From Vibrio sinensis (GTDB lineage Bacteria; Pseudomonadota; Gammaproteobacteria; Enterobacterales; Vibrionaceae): 64,000 bases of DNA. Both the position numbers and the translations under genes were made by a program. The notes below the pieces were generated by a model. That model saw only the letters and a list, made by a program, of their open reading frames with translations, was not told where the DNA came from and did not search any database. Below are positions 8,138 to 16,205 of the stretch, one piece after another. Positions within the stretch are counted from its first letter, which is position 1, and every line of letters starts with the position of its first letter. The stretch is taken from positions 43,258-107,257 of the forward strand of contig NZ_QVMU01000015.1 of assembly GCF_003605645.1 (NCBI RefSeq), read 5' to 3'.

Positions 8138-9509
8138 TTTTGATCTTGCTGAAATAACGCCAACTTTGTTGATCATTGATGATGAAGTGGCTTTGACTCG
8201 TTCGTTACAAATTGCACTACGAGATCCTAGTTACAATGTTGTGGTTGCGCATAATGCTAAGGACGGGTTAGAAAAAGCTCACACCCTTCGGCCTAGAGTT
8301 GTTCTGCTTGATCTTCGATTGCCAGATGGAGAGGACCTCAAACCATTACAACGATTGAGTGTGATGTTACCCGACAGTGCTGTAGTGATGATGTCTGCTC
8401 ATGGTGATATTAAAATTGCTGTTGAAGCGGTGAAGCAAGGCGCAAAAGATTTCATCACCAAACCATTTGATGTCAAAGCTCTCAAACAACAGTTGTGCCG
8501 ATATCTATTAACTCAGCCATCTAGCAATAAGGGGTTAATTGGAGATACGCCTGCAATGCAAACGTTGAACAACGATCTTACACTGGTGGCGAAAAGTCAG
8601 GCAAAAACGGTTTTATTGCTTGGAGAATCAGGGACAGGTAAAACGGTCGTTGCCGCGGAAATTCACCGTCAAAGTGGCTTGGCAAAGCAGGCGTTCATCG
8701 AAGTCAATTGCGCAGCATTACCAGAGAACTTGTTGGAATCTGAACTGTTTGGGGTAGAAAAAGGCGCATTTACTGGTGCAAACAAGTCGCGTTCTGGTTT
8801 GATTCATGCCGCAGACGGTGGGACGTTATTTTTGGATGAAGTTGGAGAGTTAACGTTAGCTCTGCAAGCTAAACTGCTCTCATTTTTGGAAAGTCAGCGT
8901 TATCGACCTGTTGGGTCAACCAAAGAAAATCAAGCGAATGTACGGGTGATAGCCGCGACAAACCGTAACCTTTCATGTGCGGTTGAAGAGGGGCTTTTTC
9001 GAGCTGATCTTTATTACCGATTAAATGTGATGCCATTAATCTTGCCCTCTTTAGCACAAAGAGCAGCGGATATTCCGATTTTACTTGCGCACTTTTCGCA
9101 GCAACTGAGCCACGATGCTATGCCGATTAGTTTTCAGCCTCAAACTCTAAAGGTTTTGTCTGAGTATTGTTGGCCGGGCAATATTCGTGAGCTGAAAAAC
9201 TTAGTGGAACGGCTGTCAGTACTTTATGGCGGCGAAAGCATCCGGTTGGAAATGTTGCCGAATGAGTTCTGTGTTAATGAGAAACTAGGAAATTTAAGCC
9301 AAGGAACAAGTGAACAAGTAGGTGAACGAATAAGCGTAGAAAGTGAGCCTTTAGAGCAACTGTCGAGTCGATTAGCCGATGAAGAAAAACGTGTCATTGA
9401 GAGTGCGTTACACGAGAGTGGTGGTCACAAAGGCAATGCTGCTAAGTTGCTTAATATTTCCCGCCATGCATTGAAGCGACGTCTGCAAAAGTTAGGTATT
9501 CAGGTATGA
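8121..9509 (+). CDS. NtrC-family sigma-54-dependent response regulator
   Basis: A 462-residue regulator from GTG at 8121, chosen because AGGGAG at 8108-8113 is correctly spaced; a TTG at 8103 would add six residues. The receiver domain occupies about 15-130, with acidic pocket Asp20/Asp21, phospho-acceptor Asp64 and Lys114. The AAA+ domain occupies about 140-365, with Walker A 'GESGTGKT' (168-175), the sigma-54 contact loop 'GAFTGA' (215-220), Walker B 'LFLDE' (236-240) and 'WPGNIREL' (351-358). The Fis-type helix-turn-helix is at about 435-456 ('GNAAKLLNISRHALKRRL'). It should activate a sigma-54 promoter, and a good one lies at 10981 upstream of the permease gene. It overlaps the binding-protein gene by 4 bases. 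Confidence 0.95.
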   Translation: MTQIANFDLAEITPTLLIIDDEVALTRSLQIALRDPSYNVVVAHNAKDGLEKAHTLRPRVVLLDLRLPDGEDLKPLQRLSVMLPDSAVVMMSAHGDIKIAVEAVKQGAKDFITKPFDVKALKQQLCRYLLTQPSSNKGLIGDTPAMQTLNNDLTLVAKSQAKTVLLLGESGTGKTVVAAEIHRQSGLAKQAFIEVNCAALPENLLESELFGVEKGAFTGANKSRSGLIHAADGGTLFLDEVGELTLALQAKLLSFLESQRYRPVGSTKENQANVRVIAATNRNLSCAVEEGLFRADLYYRLNVMPLILPSLAQRAADIPILLAHFSQQLSHDAMPISFQPQTLKVLSEYCWPGNIRELKNLVERLSVLYGGESIRLEMLPNEFCVNEKLGNLSQGTSEQVGERISVESEPLEQLSSRLADEEKRVIESALHESGGHKGNAAKLLNISRHALKRRLQKLGIQV

Positions 9510-10735
9510 GCCGTTTTGGGATTTGCTTGCTGATGCTCTGCGCTGCTTTACTATCGATTCGTGACGTTATTGCGGAAGTTGTTCTTGGTGCGACCAAACA
9601 AGAGGCTGATCTTGAGGTTGGATGCATGTATCCACTGAGTGGGCCATCGGCGTTATGGGGAAATGATGCGCTGGTAGCGATAGAGATGGCGCTTGATGAA
9701 ATCCATGCCCAACCCAATGCACCTAAAATACGTATTTATGTTGCAGATACGATGGGAAAACAGTTTCGTTCACGTGAAATAGCGCTTAATTTTGTTAATC
9801 GGGATATTGATGTTCTGTGTGGGGTTGTGAACTCTAATATCGCCTTGGAGGTCACGCAACTAGCGAAAAAACATCAGCGTTTATTCCTTGGTGCTGGGCA
9901 TAGTTCAGCAAGGTTGACTAGGGGAGAGTTGCATCCTTGGTATTTCCATCTTAACAACGATGCTTCTCAATCCAGTGATGCGGGGGCGAGGTACCTACGC
10001 GATATAAAAGATGATGTGGAATGGGAAAATATTTCATACATTGGGCCCGACTATGAGTATGGTCATCAGATTTGGCAAACGATGATGGCAAGCCTTGAAC
10101 GTTATCAGGTTGAATACCAGATAAAAGATGAATTCTATAGTCTACTTGGTCAAACTGACTATCGCTTATACATCAATGCATTGTTGGAAGATCCACCGGA
10201 TGTTTTGGTCAGTGGGCATTGGACCCGCGATTTAGTCAGCTTCCTAGAGCAAGCGTCGGTGGCGGGGTTACTCGAGAAGACCATTTTTGTTAATTTTGAT
10301 ACGGGCGGTGGTTATTTTGTATTGTCGCGACTTGGCGATACTTTACCCGAAGGCGTTGTTTTGTCTGGACGCTCACATGTTAACTGGCCGACGACAGATA
10401 GAAATAGCAATTATATAAACGAGTTTTATAACCGAACATTGCGCTTTCCTACCTTTATTGCGCAAGATGCCTATACCGTTGTTAAGGTGCTCAATGCGGC
10501 TTGGCAAAAGGCGGACTCTAAAAATTTGATTGGATTACGTGATGCTTTACCCGGCCTTGAGGTGTCATTACCTGAAGACCCACCTGGATTTCGATCTTAT
10601 ATTGACGCGGCCACTCATAAAATTATGCAATACCAAGCGATTGGACAAACTCAACAAGTTGACGGCTTTTGGCCTGCAACTCGCATGTTGGGAGATTGGC
10701 AAACTTATCCTCCTATTCACCACTTTACGAAGTAA
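9506..10735 (+). CDS. Periplasmic amino-acid/amide-type binding protein, probably a sensor subunit
   Basis: A 409-residue protein with an N-terminal signal peptide (cleavage near 'DVIA-EVV'). It has a type I periplasmic binding fold of the Peripla_BP_6 (LivJ/UrtA/AmiC) group: 'VGCMYPLSGPSALWGNDALVAIEMALDEI' at the start, 'ISYIGPDYEYGHQIW' in the middle and 'TFIAQDAYTVVKVLNAAWQKA' near the end. The start codon overlaps the regulator stop (ATGA), so kinase, regulator and binding protein form one operon. No ABC permease or ATPase gene is nearby. I therefore infer that it presents a ligand to the kinase's periplasmic domain, as in three-component systems. Ligand unknown; branched-chain amino acids, short amides, urea and small acids are all within the family's range. 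Confidence 0.87.
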   Translation: MSRFGICLLMLCAALLSIRDVIAEVVLGATKQEADLEVGCMYPLSGPSALWGNDALVAIEMALDEIHAQPNAPKIRIYVADTMGKQFRSREIALNFVNRDIDVLCGVVNSNIALEVTQLAKKHQRLFLGAGHSSARLTRGELHPWYFHLNNDASQSSDAGARYLRDIKDDVEWENISYIGPDYEYGHQIWQTMMASLERYQVEYQIKDEFYSLLGQTDYRLYINALLEDPPDVLVSGHWTRDLVSFLEQASVAGLLEKTIFVNFDTGGGYFVLSRLGDTLPEGVVLSGRSHVNWPTTDRNSNYINEFYNRTLRFPTFIAQDAYTVVKVLNAAWQKADSKNLIGLRDALPGLEVSLPEDPPGFRSYIDAATHKIMQYQAIGQTQQVDGFWPATRMLGDWQTYPPIHHFTK

Positions 10736-10785
10736 TGAGCGCGATGAGCGCGAACCGCTCAAATGTTTGAGCGTTAGGCGCTCAA
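10736..10785. promoter_or_regulatory. Tandem dyads TGAGCG-N5-CGCTCA, candidate enhancer for the NtrC-type regulator
   Basis: Immediately after the binding-protein stop there are two inverted repeats of the same form. TGAGCG at 10745-10750 pairs with CGCTCA at 10756-10761, and TTGAGCG at 10767-10773 pairs with CGCTCAA at 10779-10785. Both have a 5-base spacer and the centres are about 23 bases apart, roughly two helical turns. A further half-site TGAGCG starts at 10736. Tandem dyads about 200-240 bases upstream of a sigma-54 promoter are the normal arrangement of NtrC-family enhancers. No T tract follows, so a terminator is less likely. Confidence 0.65.
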
Positions 10786-10980
10786 TGGCTTGCCAATTTT
10801 GATTTCCTAATATTATCGGTTTACCAATATTTAACATGTAAATAGTGGTCTGATGAGATTGATTCAAACGCAATTGCAGGCTTAACTATCTAATTTTTAG
10901 TTATATATCTATCCGTTTAAAACATGAGGTTTTAGATTTTAAGCTAGTGGTGCTTCTGTGTTGATACAAAAAATTAACAT

Positions 10981-10996
10981 TGGCATCGACATTGCT
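10981..10996 (+). promoter_or_regulatory. Sigma-54 (-24/-12) promoter for the permease-ligase operon
   Basis: TTGGCATCGACATTGCT carries GG at 10982-10983 and GC at 10994-10995, separated by exactly 10 bases as the RpoN consensus requires; one position differs from TGGCAC. Transcription would start near 11007, leaving a leader of about 105 bases before the permease ATG at 11113. The rest of 10786-11112 is AT-rich; I see no other clear element, apart from two GCTCAG direct repeats in the leader near 11034-11052. Confidence 0.75.
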
Positions 10997-11112
10997 CTAA
11001 GTAAGTAGAACGAACCATGATTTAGCCATTAACGCTCAGCATTAATGCTCAGACATTACTGCTAAGTAATGAAAGTGGACTAAATCAGAACCTACTAATC
11101 ACAGGAGTACGC

Positions 11113-12483
11113 ATGTCAGTCATCAAACGCTCTCATGGAAAAGAACAACCCTATTGGCCGGCTGGGCCTTTTAAAATTCGCTTGCCATTTATCCATTACC
11201 GCTGGGAAATGGCGGAAACCATCCAGGGTATGATCATGTTTGTTGTCGGCATGGCAATGATTCCATTATTGGAAAAATACCTAGGCCTCCCTTATGACGT
11301 TGCATTGGCTTATGTTGTAGTGTGTGGTATTGGCTTTATGTTACCCAACTTATTGGGTGTGCCTATGGTGCCAGGCTGGATCACTCCAGCGATTCCCGTC
11401 GTCTTGCTCTTTTTAGGCAATTTCGAGCCCGGGCCAGAAGCGATTCGTGCGCTGGTGGGGCTTCAACTTATCGTTACTGCAATCTTTTTCATTCTTGGCG
11501 TTACCCGTTTAGGCAGTAAGCTGGTTGATTTGTTTCCTGATTCTATTAAAGCCGGCATATTAATTGGTGCCGGTATTGCTGCTCTCACTGGGGAAATTAG
11601 TGAGGGAGGCCGCTTGGCTAATACACCCATCTCACTAATCATTGGCTTTCTAGTCACTGCTTATGTCTTGTTTTCACTTAATTTTAGAGATTACGTTGAC
11701 AATCATAAGTGGGCCAAAATCATCGCGGGTTACGGAATGGTTCCGGGCACATTAGTTGCGATGGCTGTGGGGTGGGCGGTGAATGAATACCCATTACCGA
11801 ATATTGAGTTTGGTTTGTCGACCCCTGCTTTTGGCGAGATGATTAACTATTTACCATTCACCCTAGGTTTACCAAGCTTAGAGATGTTATGGATGGCGAT
11901 TCCAACGGCTTTGATTGCGTATGTGATAGCGTTTGGGGACATCATTGTTGGTAAAAGCTTACTCGATCGCGTTGATCACTTACGCCCTGATGAGGAAATT
12001 GAAGTCAACGTCGATCGTGTTCACTTAGTAACCGCTCTTCGTAATCTTATTCACTCATTCTTTGCTCCTTATCCAGGCCTTGCTGGGCCATTATTTACTG
12101 GGGCTATGGCGACTATTGCAGAGCGTTACCGTCATGGCCGTGGTGCAATGGACAGTATTTACAGTGGTGCGGGCGTCTTCTGGATTGTTGGCTTCATTGC
12201 ACTATTCGCTTTTCCGCTGATTACTCTTTTTAAACCGGTATTACCGATAGCACTTTCTATCACCTTATTGATCACTGGGTATCTGTGCATCTCTGTTGGT
12301 GTAGAGCAAATTCGTAATGCGACTCAAATGGGTGTCGCTGGCACCATGGGCGTTGTATTGGCGGTGTATGGCGCTGGTTTTGGTTTACTTGCGGGCGTGG
12401 TTCTCTATTTCTTGATTGAATATCGCCGTAAAAGCTCACAGCCTAAAGAAGCTGAAGAGCCGATAGAAGTATTTGAGGACTGA
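11113..12483 (+). CDS. NCS2/solute carrier family 23-type permease
   Basis: A 456-residue inner-membrane protein with about 12-14 hydrophobic segments. It resembles the xanthine/uracil (NCS2, SLC23) superfamily: 'GMAMIPLLEKYLGLP' in the first segments, 'GLPSLEMLWMAIPTALIAYVIAFGDIIVGKSLLD' in the position of the family's substrate-contact helices 8-9, and 'PYPGLAGPLFTGAMATIAERYRHG', which resembles the helix-10 motif. It is not a close match to characterised uracil or xanthine transporters, so purine or pyrimidine transport should not be assumed. The cytoplasmic C-terminus is charged. It is the first gene behind the sigma-54 promoter and is followed 57 bases later by an acyl-CoA ligase, which suggests that the cargo is a carboxylic acid (inference). 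Confidence 0.82.
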   Translation: MSVIKRSHGKEQPYWPAGPFKIRLPFIHYRWEMAETIQGMIMFVVGMAMIPLLEKYLGLPYDVALAYVVVCGIGFMLPNLLGVPMVPGWITPAIPVVLLFLGNFEPGPEAIRALVGLQLIVTAIFFILGVTRLGSKLVDLFPDSIKAGILIGAGIAALTGEISEGGRLANTPISLIIGFLVTAYVLFSLNFRDYVDNHKWAKIIAGYGMVPGTLVAMAVGWAVNEYPLPNIEFGLSTPAFGEMINYLPFTLGLPSLEMLWMAIPTALIAYVIAFGDIIVGKSLLDRVDHLRPDEEIEVNVDRVHLVTALRNLIHSFFAPYPGLAGPLFTGAMATIAERYRHGRGAMDSIYSGAGVFWIVGFIALFAFPLITLFKPVLPIALSITLLITGYLCISVGVEQIRNATQMGVAGTMGVVLAVYGAGFGLLAGVVLYFLIEYRRKSSQPKEAEEPIEVFED

Positions 12484-12540
12484 GTAAGATAGGAATGCTG
12501 GCACTTGTTTTTCCAAGTGTCAGCGATAGGGAGAATGACG

Positions 12541-14166
12541 ATGAATAAACATAACATTTACAACATTGGTCTTGAAAAAACACCGGCAAATTTCGAAAGC
12601 CTTAGCCCTTTGAGTTTCTTACAAAGAGCGGCAAGTGTTTATCCAGATTACCCCTCAACCATTCACGGGCATATCCGTAAAACGTGGAAAGAGACGGATA
12701 TTCGTTGCCGAAAATTAGCATCTGCGTTGCAAAAGCAAGGTGTTGGTGAGGGTGATACGGTTTCAGTCATAGCGCCAAATCTACCAGAATTATTTGAAAT
12801 GCATTTTGGTGTACCTATGTGTGGCGCGGTGTTAAATGCAATTAATACCCGTCTTGATGCCGATGCTATCGCCTTCATTTTTCAACACGCAGAAAGCAAA
12901 GTGGTGATCGTTGATAAAGAATTCACTGAGGTGGTTAAAAAGGCATTAAAGATGATAGCTCATCAACCTTTGGTTATTTCGATTGATGATCCCCTATTTG
13001 ACGGTGGCAGTCTAATCAACGAAGTGACTTATGAAGAGTTCATTCTCGATGGTGATCCAGAGTTTCAAAATTGGCCGCCGAGAGATGAATGGGAAGCTAT
13101 TTCTCTCAATTACACGTCAGGCACTACTGGGAACCCTAAAGGAGTGGTTTACCATCATCGTGGAGCGTATCTCAATGCAGTGAGTAATATATTATCGTGG
13201 GATATGGGGGCGCACCCTGTTTATTTATGGACGCTACCGATGTTCCACTGTAATGGTTGGTGTTTCCCTTGGTCAATTGCCGCTGCTGCAGGCGTGAGTG
13301 TAAGTCTACGTCATGTTCGTGCGGATGCCATTTTTGAGTCGATTGAAGAAAACAAGGTAACGCATTTTTGTGCAGCACCGATTGTGTTGAATATGATGAA
13401 CAATGCTGACGTGGATTTGAAACAAGGTATTGCTCACCAAGTTAAGGCGATGACGGCAGGTGCGGCGCCTCCAGCCTCTGTTATTGAGGGAATGGAATCA
13501 CTTGGTATTGATGTCACACACGTTTATGGACTGACAGAGACCTTCGGTCCGTGCGTAGTGTGTGATTGGCAACGCAGTTGGGATGACCTCAATAATACTG
13601 AGCGGGCGCGAATGAAAGCACGACAAGGTGTGAGAGCCCCAATGCAGGGTGAGTTAATGGTCGCTGACCCGATAACAATGATTCCAGTCGAAAAGAATGG
13701 TCAGCAGATGGGCGAGATTTTTCTGCGCGGTAACATCGTGATGAAAGGTTACTTGAAAAATCCAACCACGACGGATGAAGTGCTTTCTGAGGGATGGTTT
13801 CATACCGGTGATTTAGCCGTCTGGCATGAAGATAATTATATTGAAATCAAAGATCGTTCTAAAGATATCATCATTTCTGGTGGCGAGAATATATCCAGCA
13901 TAGAAATTGAAGATGTCCTTTATCGACACCCAGATGTTGAAGAAGTAGCAGTCATTGCTATGAGTGATGAGAAGTGGGGGGAGGTACCTTGTGCATTCGT
14001 TAAAATCAAAGATGATCAAGACGTTACTCAAGAAGCGTTAATCGAGTTTTGTCGCAGTCAAATTGCTCACTTTAAAGTGCCAAAAAAGTTTATCTTCACA
14101 GCACTTCCCAAAACATCGACGGGCAAAGTACAAAAATACGTGTTGCGTAAAAGAGTCAATGAGTAA
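12541..14166 (+). CDS. AMP-forming acyl-CoA ligase
   Basis: A 541-residue member of the ANL superfamily. The phosphate-binding A3 motif 'YTSGTTGNPKG' is at 191-201. 'VYGLTETFGP' is the A5 motif, 'GWFHTGDLAVW' with 'IKDRSKDIIISGGENIS' spans A7-A8 and the hinge, and the catalytic lysine sits in 'PKTSTGKVQKYVLRKR' near the C-terminus. It activates a carboxylic acid as an acyl-AMP and then an acyl-CoA thioester. Length and the stretch 'LPMFHCNGWCFPW' resemble the short/medium-chain and DmdB-like ligases. The start at 12541 has AGGGAG 7 bases upstream; an ATG at 12535 is too close to it. It probably forms an operon with the permease. Confidence 0.9.
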   Translation: MNKHNIYNIGLEKTPANFESLSPLSFLQRAASVYPDYPSTIHGHIRKTWKETDIRCRKLASALQKQGVGEGDTVSVIAPNLPELFEMHFGVPMCGAVLNAINTRLDADAIAFIFQHAESKVVIVDKEFTEVVKKALKMIAHQPLVISIDDPLFDGGSLINEVTYEEFILDGDPEFQNWPPRDEWEAISLNYTSGTTGNPKGVVYHHRGAYLNAVSNILSWDMGAHPVYLWTLPMFHCNGWCFPWSIAAAAGVSVSLRHVRADAIFESIEENKVTHFCAAPIVLNMMNNADVDLKQGIAHQVKAMTAGAAPPASVIEGMESLGIDVTHVYGLTETFGPCVVCDWQRSWDDLNNTERARMKARQGVRAPMQGELMVADPITMIPVEKNGQQMGEIFLRGNIVMKGYLKNPTTTDEVLSEGWFHTGDLAVWHEDNYIEIKDRSKDIIISGGENISSIEIEDVLYRHPDVEEVAVIAMSDEKWGEVPCAFVKIKDDQDVTQEALIEFCRSQIAHFKVPKKFIFTALPKTSTGKVQKYVLRKRVNE

Positions 14167-14213
14167 GTACTAAACCGATCACGCTTTGTGATAACAGTTG
14201 ATGAATTTAATTG

Positions 14214-14250
14214 AGAGTTACTTTCTAATCAGGAAAGTAACTCTTTATTA
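14214..14250 (+). terminator. Terminator after the acyl-CoA ligase gene
   Basis: A perfect 12-bp stem (AGAGTTACTTTC / GAAAGTAACTCT) with a 7-base loop is followed by TTTATTATT. It lies 48 bases after the stop and ends the sigma-54-dependent operon. Confidence 0.8.
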
Positions 14251-14348
14251 TTAATCAGTAACGATAGCTTTTTTATCATGGTTGTTTGTTATGACTAGTA
14301 GGAAGGGTACATCTTATAGCTTATTCATTGATATTATTGGAGATTAAA

Positions 14349-14957
14349 GTGAATTCAAAAGATATGCTGCATAGTCAAAAAGTGTATTTTTGCGATGATG
14401 AGAACCTTGTTATTGAACAAACGCAGTGTTTAGAAGTGCTTTATGACTTTAACCATACCAGACCATCTGAGCAGAAAAAGCGTCAAGAAATTATGTCCAA
14501 GCTCTTTGCTGAAGTTGGTCATGATTGTTACATCGAGCCACCGCTACACGCAAATTGGGGTATTCATACCCACTTAGGAAACAATGTGTATGTGAACTTT
14601 AATCTCACTCTGGTTGATGATACTCATATCTATATTGGTGACAACGTTATGATTGCCCCCAATGTGACCATTTCAACTGCTGGTCATCCCATTGAACCAG
14701 AGCTTAGACGAAAGGTTGCTCAGTTTAATATTCCTGTGACTATAGGAAATAATGTCTGGATTGGTGCGCATTCCGTAGTGCTACCAGGTGTCACTATTGG
14801 TGAAAATTCGGTAATAGGTGCCGGTAGCATAGTAACGAAAGATATTCCCGCCAATGTTGTGGCTGTGGGCAATCCATGTCGCGTAGTGCGAGAAATCGGT
14901 GAACATGACAAAGAGTTTTACTTCAAAAATCATAGACTAGAAGTACCAGAAGTATAA
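14349..14957 (+). CDS. Maltose/galactoside-type sugar O-acetyltransferase
   Basis: A 202-residue hexapeptide-repeat (left-handed beta-helix) acetyltransferase resembling Maa and LacA. The N-terminal mac domain is at about 1-60. 'CYIEPPLHANWGIHTHLGNNVYVNFNLTLVDD' follows, then 'IGDNVMIAPNVTISTAGHPIEPELRR' with the catalytic His of 'GHP', then repeats 'VTIGNNVWIGAHSVVLPGVTIGENSVIGAGSIVTKDI' and 'GNPCRVV'. It transfers acetyl from acetyl-CoA to a sugar 6-hydroxyl. I start it at GTG 14349 because GGAG at 14339-14342 is well placed; a TTG at 14328 is upstream. It is not in an evident operon. Confidence 0.9.
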   Translation: MNSKDMLHSQKVYFCDDENLVIEQTQCLEVLYDFNHTRPSEQKKRQEIMSKLFAEVGHDCYIEPPLHANWGIHTHLGNNVYVNFNLTLVDDTHIYIGDNVMIAPNVTISTAGHPIEPELRRKVAQFNIPVTIGNNVWIGAHSVVLPGVTIGENSVIGAGSIVTKDIPANVVAVGNPCRVVREIGEHDKEFYFKNHRLEVPEV

Positions 14958-15098
14958 TTTAATTTCATATTCTAGCTGTTCACTACGATGGGTTCGATAT
15001 TTGTGGCCTACCTTTTAAGTTAGTGGCGAAAAAGATTCGACGAAGTAAGATATGTCATTAAAATACTAACTAAATCGACCAATAAGAAGTACAAACCC

Positions 15099-15431
15099 AT
15101 GTCATTTCCTCCTTGTCTAAATTGTAACTCGGAATTTGTTTATCAAGACCAAGCAAACTTGGTGTGCCCAGAATGCGCATTTGAGTGGAATCCAGCAGAA
15201 GAAGCTGAAAATCAATTTACGGTATGCGACATAAATGGGAAGCCTTTAGAGCAAGGCGATAAAGTCACTTTGGTTAAAGATCTCAAGGTGAAAGGCAGTT
15301 CATTAAACCTAAAAGTGGGTACAAAAGCGGTTATAAAGCGAATTATGGAAGGAAAAGACCATCAGTTAGATTGCAAGGTTGATGGTGCTGGTGAAATCCT
15401 TGTGACGGCTAAATACGTGAAAAAAGCTTAA
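15099..15431 (+). CDS. yjdM: YjdM (PhnA-type) zinc-ribbon protein
   Basis: A 110-residue protein very similar throughout to E. coli YjdM/PhnA. It has an N-terminal zinc ribbon with cysteines in 'CLNCNSEF' and 'CPECAFEW', and a C-terminal SH3-like domain beginning 'GDKVTLVKDLKVKGSS' and ending 'VTAKYVKKA'. The old name PhnA suggested phosphonate use, but the E. coli protein is not the phosphonoacetate hydrolase and its role remains unclear. Monocistronic. Confidence 0.93.
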   Translation: MSFPPCLNCNSEFVYQDQANLVCPECAFEWNPAEEAENQFTVCDINGKPLEQGDKVTLVKDLKVKGSSLNLKVGTKAVIKRIMEGKDHQLDCKVDGAGEILVTAKYVKKA

Positions 15432-15594
15432 GTAGCATACTGCTTAAGTTAAGGTTAGTTGAATTTAATTTGGATATAGTCTCAATAGCTTGAGGTGATA
15501 GGATTTTCCACTTAAATATTGAGTGGGATTCCTGCTTTGTAGCTTATTGAATTAAAATGTGGTTTGTCTAGAGATAGAGTAATTAGAGGGATTT

Positions 15595-15981
15595 ATGATT
15601 TTAGAAAGTATTCATCACGTTGCTATTATTTGCTCCGATTATGACAAATCAAAGGCGTTCTATACCCAAACACTTGGTCTACGGATTATTTCAGAAATCT
15701 ATCGAGAGCAAAGGGATTCTTATAAGTTGGATCTTGAACTTCCTAATGGTAATCAAATTGAGCTATTTTCATTTCCCAATCCACCAACAAGAGTGAATAG
15801 CCCTGAAGCTCAAGGACTTCGCCATTTAGCTTTTGTTGTTTCGTCAGTTAAAGAAGCAGCGCACTATTTACAATCGCAAGGTGTGGCTGTCGAAGAAATA
15901 CGAGTGGATGAGTTGACTGGTAAAGACTATACATTTTTTAAAGATCCAGACGGACTTCCACTAGAGCTCTATCAAAAATAA
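15595..15981 (+). CDS. gloA2: VOC family protein YaeR (GloA2-type)
   Basis: A 128-residue protein matching E. coli YaeR along its length: 'IHHVAIICSDYDKSKAFYTQTLGL', 'IELFSFPNPPTR', 'EAQGLRHLAFVV' and 'FFKDPDGLPLELYQK'. The metal ligands of the glyoxalase I fold are in place (His in 'IHHVA', Glu in 'IELF', His in 'LRHLAF', Glu in 'LELY'). A glyoxalase-like lyase or isomerase role is likely; the natural substrate is not known. AGAGGGA precedes the ATG. Confidence 0.9.
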   Translation: MILESIHHVAIICSDYDKSKAFYTQTLGLRIISEIYREQRDSYKLDLELPNGNQIELFSFPNPPTRVNSPEAQGLRHLAFVVSSVKEAAHYLQSQGVAVEEIRVDELTGKDYTFFKDPDGLPLELYQK

Positions 15982-16155
15982 CGAACATGGCGAGACTTTG
16001 CCTTATCTCGTTGTGATTGATGATGACGGTATTCTATGTGAGGAGCAGTCTTGTGGTTATCAATAAGTGCCTTAAAACGCTATTGTGTTTGCTGAGTAAT
16101 GTATTGATAAAATTCAGTGTTTTCGCTGATGGGTTTGATTTAAAATAGGCCTGTT

Positions 16156-16170
16156 TGGCACGCCATTTGC
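16156..16170 (+). promoter_or_regulatory. Sigma-54 (-24/-12) promoter in front of a lipoprotein gene
   Basis: TTGGCACGCCATTTGC matches the RpoN consensus TGGCAC-N5-TTGC fully: GG at 16157-16158 and GC at 16169-16170 with 10 bases between. Transcription would start near 16182, about 24 bases before the lipoprotein ATG, with GAGGGG at 16195-16200 as ribosome site. No TGAGCG-N5-CGCTCA dyad is visible upstream, so another activator may serve it. Confidence 0.8.
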
Positions 16171-16205
16171 GTGTTGCTTGTAGCTATGAATTTTGAGGGG
16201 CTAGA

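Noticed and set aside
10756..10773. CGCTCAAATGTTTGAGCG considered as a terminator for the binding-protein gene.
   Set aside because: There is no T tract on either side, and the same half-sites fit better into two regular N5 dyads placed for an enhancer.
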